A stretch of DNA of 64,000 nt from Ruegeria haliotis (GCF_013377785.1 NZ_JABXWT010000003.1:349041-413040); one strand, 5' to 3'; numbered from the stretch's first letter, positions 18,640 through 27,034 are shown. Notes: generated from the sequence alone by a model not told the origin. Program-made: numbers and translations.

Positions 18640-20214
18640 ATGTTTCAGACCAAAACGATAGCAACCAGCGTTGCTGCCGCTCTGTGCGCCGTCGCGTCCG
18701 TGTCCACGGCCGCAGCGGAAACCGAGCGGCCCAATATTCTGGTCATCATGGCCGATGATGTCGGCTGGGCCAGCCTGGGCAGTTACCATCAGGGTGTCAA
18801 AAGCATCGAAACCCCCAACCTCGACCAGCTTGCCGCCCAAGGCGCGCGGCTGACGGACTACTACGCGCAACCCAGCTGCACCGCGGGACGCTCGGCCTTT
18901 ATCACCGGTCAGTATCCGGTGCGGACCGGCATGCACACCGTGGGCCTGCCCGGTGATCCGGTTGGTCTGAACGACGCGGATCCGACGCTGGCCAACATGC
19001 TGAAATCGCTGGGCTACACCACGGGCCAGTTCGGCAAGAACCATCTGGGTGATCTCAACAAGTTTCTGCCGACGGTAAAAGGGTTCGATGAATACTGGGG
19101 CTGGCTCTACCACCTGAATGCCATGGAATATACCACTGACCCTGATTGGCCAAAGGACCCTGAGTTCGCGGCTCAGTTTGGTCCACGCAACATCATCCAC
19201 TCCTATGCAACGGACACCGCCGACGAGACGGTCGAACCACGCTGGGGTCCAGTTGGCAAACAGCGCATTGTCGATGACGGCCCCGCGCCGCCAGAGCGTC
19301 AGAAGACACTGGATGACGAAGTCACCGCCCACACCATCGACTTCATCGACCGTGCGGTTGACACTGACACGCCGTTTTTCGTCTGGATGGCCCCGGCGCG
19401 TGCCCATGTCTGGACCCATCTCAGCCCCGAATACGAGGCAATGCTTGGCGACGGGCGCGGACTGCAAGACATTGTCATGAAGGAACTGGATGACAATGTC
19501 GGCAAGGTCGTGGCCCATCTGGACGCTCTGGGTATCGGCGACAATACCATTGTTGTTTTTACCTCGGATAACGGCCCCGAAACAATGACCTGGCCTGATG
19601 GCGGCACCACGCCGTTCCACGGTGAAAAAGGCACCACGTGGGAGGGCGGCTTTCGCGTCCCCGCGATCATCCGGTGGCCCGGCAAGATTGCCGATGGTCA
19701 GGTGTTGAACGGTGTCTTTGACGGCATGGACTGGATGCCTACCCTGGTCGCTGCAGCCGGTGGACCACAGGATCTGCCCGCCGATTTGCTGGACGGTTTT
19801 GAGGGCTATCAGGTGCATTTGGACGGCTACAATCAGCTCAGCTATCTGACCGGTGACTCTGACAGCAACCGCAAAGAAATCATCTACTACGAAGGCACCG
19901 ATCTGCAGGCCGTCCGCTACAACGACTGGAAGGCGCATTTCACCATCCAAGAGAACGGCTGGGCAGGCCCCAAGGATGAGCTGAACGCCCCGCTTCTGTT
20001 CAACCTGCGCCGCGATCCTTACGAGAAGGCCGCCGAAGAATCCGGTATGTATACCCGCTGGATGGGCAATAAGATGTGGGCCTTTGGTCCTGCCGCGCGA
20101 CTGGTGCAGGCACACCTCTCCACCTTTGCCGATTTCCCGCCGCGCGGGGCCGTTGTCGGCAATGAAACGCATGTTCAGGAACAAGTCAGCAGCGAAGGCG
20201 GCATGTCGCAGTAA
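18640..20214 (+). CDS. Exported sulfatase (arylsulfatase-like)
   Basis: Hydrolyses a sulfate ester, probably in the periplasm. The 524-residue protein has a signal peptide (AALCAVASVSTAAA). Asp39-Asp40 in LVIMADDVGW bind the calcium of the alkaline-phosphatase-superfamily fold. The sulfatase signature Cys80-Thr-Ala-Gly-Arg fits C-x-A-x-R, so Cys80 should become formylglycine. VVFTSDNGPE supplies the other metal ligands. It is not the cytoplasmic choline-sulfatase type, which usually reads CPSR. No formylglycine-generating enzyme gene is seen in this window. It precedes a BCCT transporter, with its own terminator between. Confidence 0.88.
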   Translation: MFQTKTIATSVAAALCAVASVSTAAAETERPNILVIMADDVGWASLGSYHQGVKSIETPNLDQLAAQGARLTDYYAQPSCTAGRSAFITGQYPVRTGMHTVGLPGDPVGLNDADPTLANMLKSLGYTTGQFGKNHLGDLNKFLPTVKGFDEYWGWLYHLNAMEYTTDPDWPKDPEFAAQFGPRNIIHSYATDTADETVEPRWGPVGKQRIVDDGPAPPERQKTLDDEVTAHTIDFIDRAVDTDTPFFVWMAPARAHVWTHLSPEYEAMLGDGRGLQDIVMKELDDNVGKVVAHLDALGIGDNTIVVFTSDNGPETMTWPDGGTTPFHGEKGTTWEGGFRVPAIIRWPGKIADGQVLNGVFDGMDWMPTLVAAAGGPQDLPADLLDGFEGYQVHLDGYNQLSYLTGDSDSNRKEIIYYEGTDLQAVRYNDWKAHFTIQENGWAGPKDELNAPLLFNLRRDPYEKAAEESGMYTRWMGNKMWAFGPAARLVQAHLSTFADFPPRGAVVGNETHVQEQVSSEGGMSQ

Positions 20215-20251
20215 CGCCTGAACCGGTTGTTCAAGGCTGAAAACCAAGTCC

Positions 20252-20280
20252 AAACGCCCGCTGAATGGCGGGCGTTTTTC
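20252..20280 (+). terminator. Intrinsic terminator after the sulfatase
   Basis: AAACGCCCGC pairs with GCGGGCGTTT over a six-base loop, then TTC and a further T-rich stretch. Nearly the same stem occurs after the BCCT and rpsO genes. Confidence 0.88.
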
Positions 20281-20467
20281 GTTGTTTTACAACAGTTAAC
20301 CTGTTCGCAGATGTGGGAATTTTGTGAATTTCTGACAACGGTGTAGGCTGACAACACACAACCCACGGTCGAGATGACGGAAACACGCCAAGGGGGGTAC
20401 TACACTCATAACCGTCTGCCGGCCGAATACCTTGGCGTTTGCACCCAGCGAACAGAGGGGCAGTCGA

Positions 20468-22069
20468 ATGGCACAAACCAAGAAAATGCTGGATCCGGAT
20501 CCACGGATCTATGATTTTGAGACCGAATACGAGCTGGGACAGGATAACGTCCGGCCATTTGGTCTGGATATCCACAATCCCGTCTTCCTGATCTCGAGCA
20601 TCCTGATCTTTGCGTTCGTCTTGATCGCGCTTGCAAACCAAGAGGCGGCAGCGACGTTCTTTGGATGGCTCAGGCCCTGGCTGACCAGCACATTCGACTG
20701 GTTTTTGGTCCTCTCGGTCGATGCAATCACCATATTCTGTCTGGTCCTGATCGTCCTGCCCGTCGGCAAAGTCCGCATTGGTGGCAAGGACGCCACGCCG
20801 GACTATTCCTACGCCGGATGGATTGCGATGATGTTCGCAGCCGGTATCGGTATCGGCCTTCTGTTCTTTGGCGTGATGGAGCCGGTCTACTACAACTTTG
20901 CCGAAGATGGCGGTGCCCGCCCTCTGGGCATCGATATCGCGGTGCCGGGCAATGAATACGCTGGAGTTGTTGGGACAATCCACCACTGGGGTCTGGAAGG
21001 TTGGGCAATCTACGCCGCTGTTGGCCTCAGCCTGGCGATCTTCAGCTATAACCTCGGATTGCCTTTGACACTGCGCTCGGCGTTTTATCCCTTGCTGGGC
21101 GAGCGTGTCTGGGGCTGGTGGGGTCATATGATCGATACGCTGGCGGTGTTTGCCACGCTGTTCGGACTCACAACCTCGCTTGGGTTGGGCGCGCAGCAGG
21201 TTGCCGCCGGATTGTACGAGGTGTTTGGCATCGAACCCAGCCCAACGGTCACAGTCGTCCTGATCATCGGCATCACGCTGATCGCGCTGGGCTCGGTCCT
21301 GATGGGCATGGATGCGGGCGTCAAACGGCTGAGCGAAATCAACATGATCATGGCCGTCGGCCTGTTCATCTTCGTGATCGTCGTCACCGGCGTCGGCACA
21401 GCCATTTCGCGGTACTTCAGCGTGATGACGGACTACGTGTTACACCTGCCTGCGCTATCGAACCCGTTCGGGCGTGAAGACACCAGCTATTTCCACGGCT
21501 GGACAACGTTCTATTGGGCCTGGTGGATCGCATGGTCGCCCTTTGTCGGCATGTTCATTGCCCGCATCTCCAAGGGCCGTACGGTGCGTGAATTCATGAT
21601 CTGTGCCTTGCTGGCGCCCACAGCGGTTTGCGCCCTGTGGATGTCGACCTTTGGTGGTGCCGCGATCGACATGCTGAACGAAGGCGGAGCCGAGGGCGTG
21701 CATGCCACGGTGATCGCAAGCTACGCCCCCGAAGGCGCGCTGTTCGGTTTCCTGAAAGAGCTGCCGCTTTACCCCATCGTCGCCCCGATTGCGCTGGTCC
21801 TGATCGTGGTCTTCTTTGTCACCTCGTCGGATTCCGGATCACTGGTGATTGATACCATCACGGCGGGCGGCAAGATGGACGCCCCGGTGGTGCAGCGCGT
21901 GTTCTGGTGCACGCTCGAAGGTCTGGTGGCCATAGCCCTGCTGCTCGGAGGTGGCCTCGCCGCGCTCCAGGGGGCCGCGGTCTCAACCGGCATCCCGTTC
22001 ACGCTGGTGGTTCTGATGATGTGCTACTGCCTCTGGCTGGCGCTGAAATCGGAACGGGCGAAGATGTAA
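20468..22069 (+). CDS. BCCT-family transporter (betaine/choline/carnitine type)
   Basis: Imports a quaternary ammonium or related zwitterion with sodium or protons across the inner membrane. The 533-residue protein shows about twelve hydrophobic segments, the BCCT signature GWTTFYWAWW and the TM5-region glycine/lysine block (MDAGVKRLSEINM). Choline, glycine betaine, DMSP, carnitine and others are all possible; sequence by eye does not decide. The ATG at 20468 has GAGGGG upstream; the longer frame from 20432 is not family-like. The sulfatase and LysR gene next door suggest uptake of a sulfate-ester product, an inference only. The tmp locus at 31 kb also yields glycine betaine. Confidence 0.9.
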   Translation: MAQTKKMLDPDPRIYDFETEYELGQDNVRPFGLDIHNPVFLISSILIFAFVLIALANQEAAATFFGWLRPWLTSTFDWFLVLSVDAITIFCLVLIVLPVGKVRIGGKDATPDYSYAGWIAMMFAAGIGIGLLFFGVMEPVYYNFAEDGGARPLGIDIAVPGNEYAGVVGTIHHWGLEGWAIYAAVGLSLAIFSYNLGLPLTLRSAFYPLLGERVWGWWGHMIDTLAVFATLFGLTTSLGLGAQQVAAGLYEVFGIEPSPTVTVVLIIGITLIALGSVLMGMDAGVKRLSEINMIMAVGLFIFVIVVTGVGTAISRYFSVMTDYVLHLPALSNPFGREDTSYFHGWTTFYWAWWIAWSPFVGMFIARISKGRTVREFMICALLAPTAVCALWMSTFGGAAIDMLNEGGAEGVHATVIASYAPEGALFGFLKELPLYPIVAPIALVLIVVFFVTSSDSGSLVIDTITAGGKMDAPVVQRVFWCTLEGLVAIALLLGGGLAALQGAAVSTGIPFTLVVLMMCYCLWLALKSERAKM

Positions 22070-22091
22070 GACAGCGCCCAGAAAAACCGAG

Positions 22092-22120
22092 AAACGCCCG
22101 CCGAAAAGCGGGCGTTTTCT
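22092..22120 (+). terminator. Intrinsic terminator after the BCCT gene
   Basis: AAACGCCCGC pairs with GCGGGCGTTT over CGAAAA, then TCTT. It resembles the sulfatase terminator closely. Confidence 0.88.
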
Positions 22121-22238
22121 TATGGTGCTGTATTCGGCTGCGAGCCCTTTGCTGCCATTAAAGGTGCCTCAGCATTTCGCTTGTGCGGCACGCCGCGAAC
22201 TGCGGTAGCGGCTATTATTTCTAATGTCCGACTCCCTC

Positions 22239-22267
22239 TTGAAAAATCGGTATGTAGTGCTTATGTA
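22239..22267 (+). promoter_or_regulatory. Sigma-70-type promoter of the AT-richer operon
   Basis: A -35 TTGAAA (22239-22244), exactly 17 bases, and a -10 TATGTA (22262-22267). The predicted 5' leader of about 75 bases contains a perfect hairpin GAACCCG-GAG-CGGGTTC at 22298-22314. Confidence 0.55.
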
Positions 22268-22346
22268 AGAAATGTCCTTTGGATAAAGGGCATTGAAGAA
22301 CCCGGAGCGGGTTCTGGGATTTGGCCGACCGGATGGGAGGCGATGA

Positions 22347-22454
22347 ATGGCTAACTTGGTGAAAACTAAGGACCTTCATGTCAAACGCTCAAAGCGTTTG
22401 AATTTCTGGGACCAGCTCCATCACCTGAAACGGTTAATATGGAGACCCCAATGA
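22347..22454 (+). CDS. Small basic protein or leader peptide, 35 residues
   Basis: A short open frame starting MANLVKTKDLHVKRSKR and ending LIWRPQ. It is strongly basic, rich in Lys, Arg and His, with no membrane segment. GGGAGG lies six bases before the ATG, and the stop overlaps the next start by four bases (ATGA). This is how translationally coupled genes look. It may be a real small protein of the operon or a leader whose translation sets expression of the next gene; a perfect hairpin (CAAACGCT-CAA-AGCGTTTG, 22382-22400) lies inside it. No homology can be recognised by eye. Confidence 0.45.
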   Translation: MANLVKTKDLHVKRSKRLNFWDQLHHLKRLIWRPQ

Positions 22455-23902
22455 ACTACAAAAAAAATGACATCGTAATTAGGTTCGCCAACGTTGCGGC
22501 CCAGCCTTCCCCTAAAGATAGTGAGTTTGAAGTAGATACTCCTATCAAAAGGCTGATTGGGTTTGTAGAAGCTAAGAACCTCTTTCCGCTTTTTGACAAT
22601 GCCGGCCTAGCGGCCAATCCTCGGTCATCCCGACGAAATTCAGTTGTCGAAGATATACTATCCACTTTGGCAACATCACCATCACTCTTCCGATACAAAT
22701 CGAAGGGGGTTCTTGTCGGAACTGCAAACTATGAACCATTGCAACGCAATAGGTTTCGCCTCGTGTTCAACGAACCCACTATCGAAGGGGTTCTAGATGG
22801 CGGGCACAACATGCTCGCAATTGGCCTGTTTGTGCTTAAGGAGTTAATGGAAGATGCGGACTGGAGAAAAGTAAGATCTTGGGATGATATGAAATTTGAG
22901 TGGGATGCGCGACGCAAGGAAATTGAGCGTGTCAAAAATTTGTTCGATTTCCTCGTTCCATTGGAGTTACTTGTTCCATCTGGCATGACCGAAGATCATC
23001 TCGACGCATTCTTGATGCCTCTCCTAGAAGTCTGTGAGGCGCGTAACAACAACGCTCAGCTCCCGCTTGAAGCAAAGTCAAATAAACAAGGCTTTTATGA
23101 CGCGATTAAGGCCAGTGTTTCTGATGAGTTTGCAGCCCGTGTTGAATGGAAGCCAAACAGTTGGGAGGACGATGACGAAAAACGTCCTATCAAAGTTCGG
23201 GACCTGGTGTCACTTTCTTGGATCCCTTTGAACGAGTTAAACGACTCTAACGGTCTTCCCATAGATCTTAGTGTGACGCCTCAAAACACGTACAGAAACA
23301 AGGGGGAATGCTCAAAACGCTTCGAGGAGCTAATGAGTCACGATGATGTTACGGTCCAGAAACATGGGCCTCAGCGTGAACTAAAGCACGAAGGCGTTGA
23401 GAGTGCATTCACGGTACTCGCCGACATCCCTAAGCTTTATGATCAAATCTATGCTGATTTCCCGAAGGCGTATAACGGCAGAGGAAAGCGCCGCTTTGCT
23501 TCAAACCCAATCGTCAAAATCTATGACCCTGAAACTCGAAAGAATGCCTTGGCGGCGGGTAAGGATGTGCAAGGATACACTACTGTACAACCGTCGACAC
23601 CGTTCTTTCGAAAACCGGTCAAGGACAACTACCCAATCGGCCTGATTTACCCGTTGATTTATGGATTGAAAGGTCTGATGACGATTGAAGAAGGTCACGT
23701 CATTTGGGCTGTTGATGATCCCGCTGCCTTTGTTGATCGGAACTTGGGTCGAATAGCAGACTCTTACCAACTGGTGTTGAATATGGCCAAATGGGATCCA
23801 CAGAAGATCTCTAAAGACCCGAACTCGTACGAATTTTGTGTTCGCGAGTTTCGGAACGCATTGTTCGAAGAACGTCGCCAAGAAACAATGGAGGTGCAGT
23901 AA
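22451..23902 (+). CDS. AIPR/DGQHR-like protein, possible phage defence
   Basis: A 483-residue protein not clearly recognised. VLDGGHNMLAI (Asp116-Gly-Gly-His119) and the later EARNNNAQ with Asn199 resemble the DGQHR/DGGH motif and Asn-rich turn of AIPR (abortive infection phage resistance) and DndB-like proteins; the match is by eye and tentative. There is no signal peptide or membrane segment. The ATG at 22451 has GGAG six bases upstream and overlaps the 35-residue frame. Base use is visibly AT-richer than the flanking genes, which suggests recent transfer. It overlaps the next gene by one base. Confidence 0.6.
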   Translation: MNYKKNDIVIRFANVAAQPSPKDSEFEVDTPIKRLIGFVEAKNLFPLFDNAGLAANPRSSRRNSVVEDILSTLATSPSLFRYKSKGVLVGTANYEPLQRNRFRLVFNEPTIEGVLDGGHNMLAIGLFVLKELMEDADWRKVRSWDDMKFEWDARRKEIERVKNLFDFLVPLELLVPSGMTEDHLDAFLMPLLEVCEARNNNAQLPLEAKSNKQGFYDAIKASVSDEFAARVEWKPNSWEDDDEKRPIKVRDLVSLSWIPLNELNDSNGLPIDLSVTPQNTYRNKGECSKRFEELMSHDDVTVQKHGPQRELKHEGVESAFTVLADIPKLYDQIYADFPKAYNGRGKRRFASNPIVKIYDPETRKNALAAGKDVQGYTTVQPSTPFFRKPVKDNYPIGLIYPLIYGLKGLMTIEEGHVIWAVDDPAAFVDRNLGRIADSYQLVLNMAKWDPQKISKDPNSYEFCVREFRNALFEERRQETMEVQ

Positions 23903-24207
23903 TGCTAAGTCGAGCAAAAACCAGTGGCGTTCGCCTCTCAGTTTTGGATGCGGCCATTGTAAAGGGAATGTTGGCACGTGGTGATAGACAACATGACATA
24001 GCGGCATGGTTTGGGGTAAATGGCGGGCGAGTCGCGGAAATTGCATGTGGACGAACCTTTGGGTTTGTTCGTTCTGCGTCACTAGGGGAGCTACCTCCCC
24101 CCGGCCCTTATCCAAATGCGCGCGACGCGATGGTTGCGATTCAGGCACTTGAGCAGGCCAACATCGCCATTGAAGATGCCAAATCTTTGCTTCTGCGGGC
24201 CAAATAG
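23902..24207 (+). CDS. Small helix-turn-helix protein
   Basis: A 101-residue protein with a sigma-70-region-4-like or resolvase-like helix-turn-helix: IVKGMLARGDRQHDIAAWFGVNGGRVAEIACG. The C-terminal third is helical (QALEQANIAIEDAKSLLL). I recall this motif in short hypothetical proteins of alphaproteobacterial accessory regions. It probably binds DNA and may regulate its operon; this is inference. It starts at the last base of the upstream gene's stop. A 13-bp hairpin follows. Confidence 0.65.
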   Translation: MLSRAKTSGVRLSVLDAAIVKGMLARGDRQHDIAAWFGVNGGRVAEIACGRTFGFVRSASLGELPPPGPYPNARDAMVAIQALEQANIAIEDAKSLLLRAK

Positions 24208-24212
24208 AACAC

Positions 24213-24243
24213 TTGCAGGAAGGCGCGCTGCGCCTTCCTGCAA
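24213..24243 (+). terminator. Perfect 13-bp hairpin closing the AT-richer operon
   Basis: TTGCAGGAAGGCG, loop CGCTG, CGCCTTCCTGCAA. No U-tract follows, so it could act as a terminator, an RNA-stability element or an integration-end remnant. Confidence 0.5.
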
Positions 24244-24444
24244 CACTGATGAAAGATCTAATATCATTAAGATACAGAACCAGCATGCTATGGTGCGTCG
24301 CCAATACGGCTAAATAGCCGCGGATCGGTCGGTTAATGCCTGCTTTACCTGACGCACCAATTGCCTTCGCAACTGAAGAGATTGACCGCTTCCCGCCCTC
24401 CCAGCGGATCGCTTCGCTTATGCAGCGAAGGTCCGCTTGGTGGC

Positions 24445-24672
24445 CTATCCGCCGACATAAACCCCGCTCTTTGGCCGGTAGAAAATCTTCTGATCGTGAA
24501 GCCGGCCCAGCAGGTCTTGAATGCGGCGCAGGGACTCTGCCCGTTCCGCCTTGTCAGTCTCATCTTCACTGGCCGACTCGTGGGACAGTGACGTTAATGC
24601 GCGTCGCAGAGAGACCTCGATAAGGTCAATGTCTTCGACTGACAGTTCGAACATGTCGTTGTACTGAGGCAT
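24445..24672 (-). CDS. Small acidic conserved-type hypothetical protein
   Basis: A 75-residue protein (MFELSVEDIDLIEVSLRRAL..., ending FYRPKSGVYVGG). It is acidic and mostly helical, a likely coiled or bundled fold, with no membrane segment. AGGAG lies eight bases before the ATG at 24672. I believe similar short proteins occur in other Rhodobacteraceae but cannot name a family. It lies 311 bases downstream of rpsO on the same strand, beyond the rpsO terminator, so it needs its own promoter. Confidence 0.6.
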   Translation of the reverse strand: MPQYNDMFELSVEDIDLIEVSLRRALTSLSHESASEDETDKAERAESLRRIQDLLGRLHDQKIFYRPKSGVYVGG

Positions 24673-24891
24673 CCTGGGATCTCCTACCTGGGCGCAGGAC
24701 TCCAGAGTGCCTGAACTTCTGTCGGTTTTCCAGCTTCAGCAAAAGAAGACACCTGGCAATCAGAAGACCATAGCGTTCTGCGATCTCAACATCCGGATTA
24801 AAAAGCCACACCGCCGCGCCATTTCTGCATGCGCAGCAAACGACAGTTTCATATCTGTCCTGCGTTTGAATTTGGTTGGTCTTCAAGAGCC

Positions 24892-24923
24892 AGAACAAAA
24901 AACGCCCGCCAATGGCGGACGTT
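24892..24923 (-). terminator. Intrinsic terminator of rpsO
   Basis: Minus-strand AACGTCCGCC, loop ATT, GGCGGGCGTT, then TTTTGTTC. The one mismatch on the plus strand becomes a G-U pair in the minus-strand RNA, which gives the direction. Confidence 0.88.
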
Positions 24924-24928
24924 TGGTT

Positions 24929-24977
24929 CGTACAAACTGTACAAAGCGGGTCTCAGAACTTGTACGAAACGTACAAG
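24929..24977. repeat. Cluster of GTACAA palindromes in the rpsO 3' region
   Basis: GTACAA occurs at 24930, 24939 and 24971 as direct copies, with TTGTAC at 24960. The last two form the perfect dyad CTTGTACG-AAA-CGTACAAG (24959-24977). It lies between the rpsO stop and terminator. Confidence 0.6.
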
Positions 24978-24983
24978 TCGCGC

Positions 24984-25253
24984 TTAACGGCGGATGCCCA
25001 GCTTTTTGATCAGGTCCTGGTAACGCGCTTCTTCTTTGCCCTTCAGATAGTCCAGCAGCTTACGACGCTGGGCAACCATCTTCAGCAGACCGCGACGACC
25101 GTGGTTGTCTTTCTTGTGGGTCTTGAAGTGCTCGGTCAGGGTGTTGATACGCGAGGTCAGGATGGCAACCTGGACTTCTGGCGAACCGGTGTCGCCGTCC
25201 TTGGTTGCGAAATCTTTCATGACTTGTGCTTTATCAGCGGCAGTAATCGACAT
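24984..25253 (-). CDS. rpsO: 30S ribosomal protein S15
   Basis: A primary 16S rRNA-binding protein of the 30S platform. At 89 residues it is full length. The family pattern is clear: [28 protein letters not shown], then [19 protein letters not shown] and [32 protein letters not shown] lies before the ATG at 25253. Usually rpsO is followed by pnp; here it is followed by its terminator and unrelated genes. Confidence 0.98.
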   Translation of the reverse strand: MSITAADKAQVMKDFATKDGDTGSPEVQVAILTSRINTLTEHFKTHKKDNHGRRGLLKMVAQRRKLLDYLKGKEEARYQDLIKKLGIRR

Positions 25254-25397
25254 CGGGGTCTCCTTTAAAAGGTTAGAGTGAATGGCGCAGGCCGGGATGT
25301 CGTCCAGCACAGGCCCATGGAGAAAACCGCACCGATTCCGATGCGGATGGGCGCGTATAGGCGCTTTTGCAGTGAATGGCAAAGGGATTCTACGGGC

Positions 25398-26408
25398 TCA
25401 GCCCATCTGTCCATACTGCGCCAGCTGCGCCTCGGTTATCAGTTGAATGTCATCTGCCGTAATGCCTTCGGCGCCATAAAGATGGGCGACCTCTTGCCCG
25501 TTGATCATGACGCGGGTCAGATTTGAATTCTCGGCGTCGGTTTCAATCTCGATATCCGGGTCGGTCTGGTCTTCCCACGTGATCAGCAGTTTATCTTCAC
25601 CCGGTTGAAAGCCCATGACAGTGACTTCATCTTCGCCATCCTCGATATCCACGATGATGTCATCCGACCCCTGACCGCCGGTTGCCACGTCACCACTGTT
25701 GGCAAGGATGGTATCGTCTCCTGAGCCGCCGTTCAGGAAATCGGTCTCGCCACCGCCGCCGAACAGAACATCGTTGCCGTCACCGCCAAAGACCACATCC
25801 TCGCCTTCGCCACCGTCTAGGACGTCATCCCCGAAACCGCCATACAGCGCATCATCGCCTGCCCCGCCAGTCAGCGTGTCATTGTCCTGACCGCCATAAA
25901 GCTCATCCGCGCCGTCGCCGCCGTCCAGCACGTCGGATCCGAAATGGCCATATAGATCGTCATCGCCTTCATTCCCGGCCAACTGGTCATCGTCGGCCTC
26001 GCCATGCAAAACATCGTCTCCGTGCCCGCCTGACATGACGTCAGCTCCGTCGCCGCCATGCAGTACGTCGTCACCGCAGCCCCCATCTATGATGTCGTCA
26101 CCGCCATAGCCGTTGATCTGATCATCGCCCTGCTGCCCGGTCAACGCATCCACGCCGTCCCCTCCGGCAATCACCAGATCACCCTCGAACTCAGAGATCA
26201 CTGTGCCGGTAGAGGGTTCTTCAACCTCGGATGTTTCCGGTTCTTCGACGTTTTCGCCGATATCCAGAAATGCCCCATCCTGGATTTCTGCCTGTCCATC
26301 ATCCTCGGGGCTGTCATCCGCACCCTCTTCGTCAGCAACAATGAGATCGCTTATTGCATATGCTGCGCCACCAACGGCGGCCAATCCAAGCAAACCTGCC
26401 AGAAACAT
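25398..26408 (-). CDS. Membrane-anchored RTX-type calcium-binding protein
   Basis: A 336-residue protein. An N-terminal hydrophobic segment ([22 protein letters not shown]) is a likely membrane anchor. An acidic linker follows, then about seventeen glycine/aspartate nonapeptide repeats (GGxGxDxLxGG) which fold as a calcium-filled parallel beta-roll. The C-terminal part ([23 protein letters not shown]) is like the capping segment of RTX proteins. No type I secretion genes lie nearby and the N-terminal anchor is unusual for a type I substrate, so its location is unclear. The ATG at 26408 has GGAGGG six bases upstream. Confidence 0.78.
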   Translation of the reverse strand: MFLAGLLGLAAVGGAAYAISDLIVADEEGADDSPEDDGQAEIQDGAFLDIGENVEEPETSEVEEPSTGTVISEFEGDLVIAGGDGVDALTGQQGDDQINGYGGDDIIDGGCGDDVLHGGDGADVMSGGHGDDVLHGEADDDQLAGNEGDDDLYGHFGSDVLDGGDGADELYGGQDNDTLTGGAGDDALYGGFGDDVLDGGEGEDVVFGGDGNDVLFGGGGETDFLNGGSGDDTILANSGDVATGGQGSDDIIVDIEDGEDEVTVMGFQPGEDKLLITWEDQTDPDIEIETDAENSNLTRVMINGQEVAHLYGAEGITADDIQLITEAQLAQYGQMG

Positions 26409-26503
26409 GATAACCCTCCGAAAGCGAGCTGCTCCGAGGGTGAAATATCCCATGCATTCAGGGCCTTGGTCAAAGCCAAGCTGAGTCTGTGGTTAACCGT
26501 TTG

Positions 26504-27019
26504 TCACCGGTCCCAGAGTTCGGGTTGTTGGGAATATGCGATATACAAGGGATGCTTTGGATGTCCACCTTGTGTCAAACCCAGATGGGATAAGGGCTGC
26601 CCGGTGCCGCGTAGCAGTTGTTCCACAGCCTTTCCCCGCTCCAGATGCGCGCCATGGGTGCCCCATGCGGCGATGACCTGATCAGACCAATCCACACCTG
26701 CCAGAATGGCAGCGTCATTGTCAGGCCCCACGGGATCGGCAGCGGCGCGCATCTTGCGCGGGTCAGTGTCGCGCCAGGCAAAGATGTTGGTGACCTGAAA
26801 CGCTCCGAACCCTAAGGCCCGCGCCCGACGTTCGCAGCGCTCGACCGTTGGATCGTTCTGCACCTCGGTCGCGGTTGACGGGTTCAGCATTACGAACAAA
26901 GCCTTGTGCCCTTTTTGGTTCCAGATGCGGGTCAGGCTGTAGCGATAAAGCTCGCAATCGGAATAGACGGCGGTCGAGGGCGCGTCGCCCTTGGTATGGG
27001 AGCGTGTGATCATGCCCAT
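26504..27019 (-). CDS. DUF1643 protein
   Basis: A 171-residue cytoplasmic protein of DUF1643, function unknown to me. Recognisable blocks are YRYSLTRIWN, FVMLNPSTATEVQNDPTVERCERRA, VTNIFAWRDTDP and VIAAWGTHG. The fold appears alpha/beta. It follows truB on the same strand by 15 bases, so it is probably co-transcribed with rbfA, a secreted glycosidase-like protein and truB. The ATG at 27019 has a weak ribosome site; MITRSHT at 27013 is an alternative. Confidence 0.82.
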   Translation of the reverse strand: MGMITRSHTKGDAPSTAVYSDCELYRYSLTRIWNQKGHKALFVMLNPSTATEVQNDPTVERCERRARALGFGAFQVTNIFAWRDTDPRKMRAAADPVGPDNDAAILAGVDWSDQVIAAWGTHGAHLERGKAVEQLLRGTGQPLSHLGLTQGGHPKHPLYIAYSQQPELWDR

Positions 27020-27034
27020 CGCCTAGCATGGCTG

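Larger units (their letters stand above)
24673..24983. other. 311-base region between rpsO and the small acidic gene
   Basis: Holds the rpsO terminator and the GTACAA palindrome cluster. The frames here on either strand are poor and cross the terminator, so no gene is called. Confidence 0.6.

Noticed and set aside
18640..20214. Choline sulfatase BetC
   Set aside because: The signature is CTAGR rather than CPSR and the protein has a signal peptide.
18595..20253. A 552-codon open frame on the minus strand
   Set aside because: It is the antisense of the sulfatase gene, which has a signal peptide, signature motif and metal ligands. The minus frame has no recognisable domain.
24289..24360. TGGTGCGTC and GACGCACCA as ends of an insertion sequence
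   Set aside because: Only nine bases match, they enclose about 50 bases, and no transposase is near.
24626..24898. A 90-codon minus-strand frame after rpsO
   Set aside because: It starts within the rpsO terminator and overlaps the better-supported 75-residue gene.
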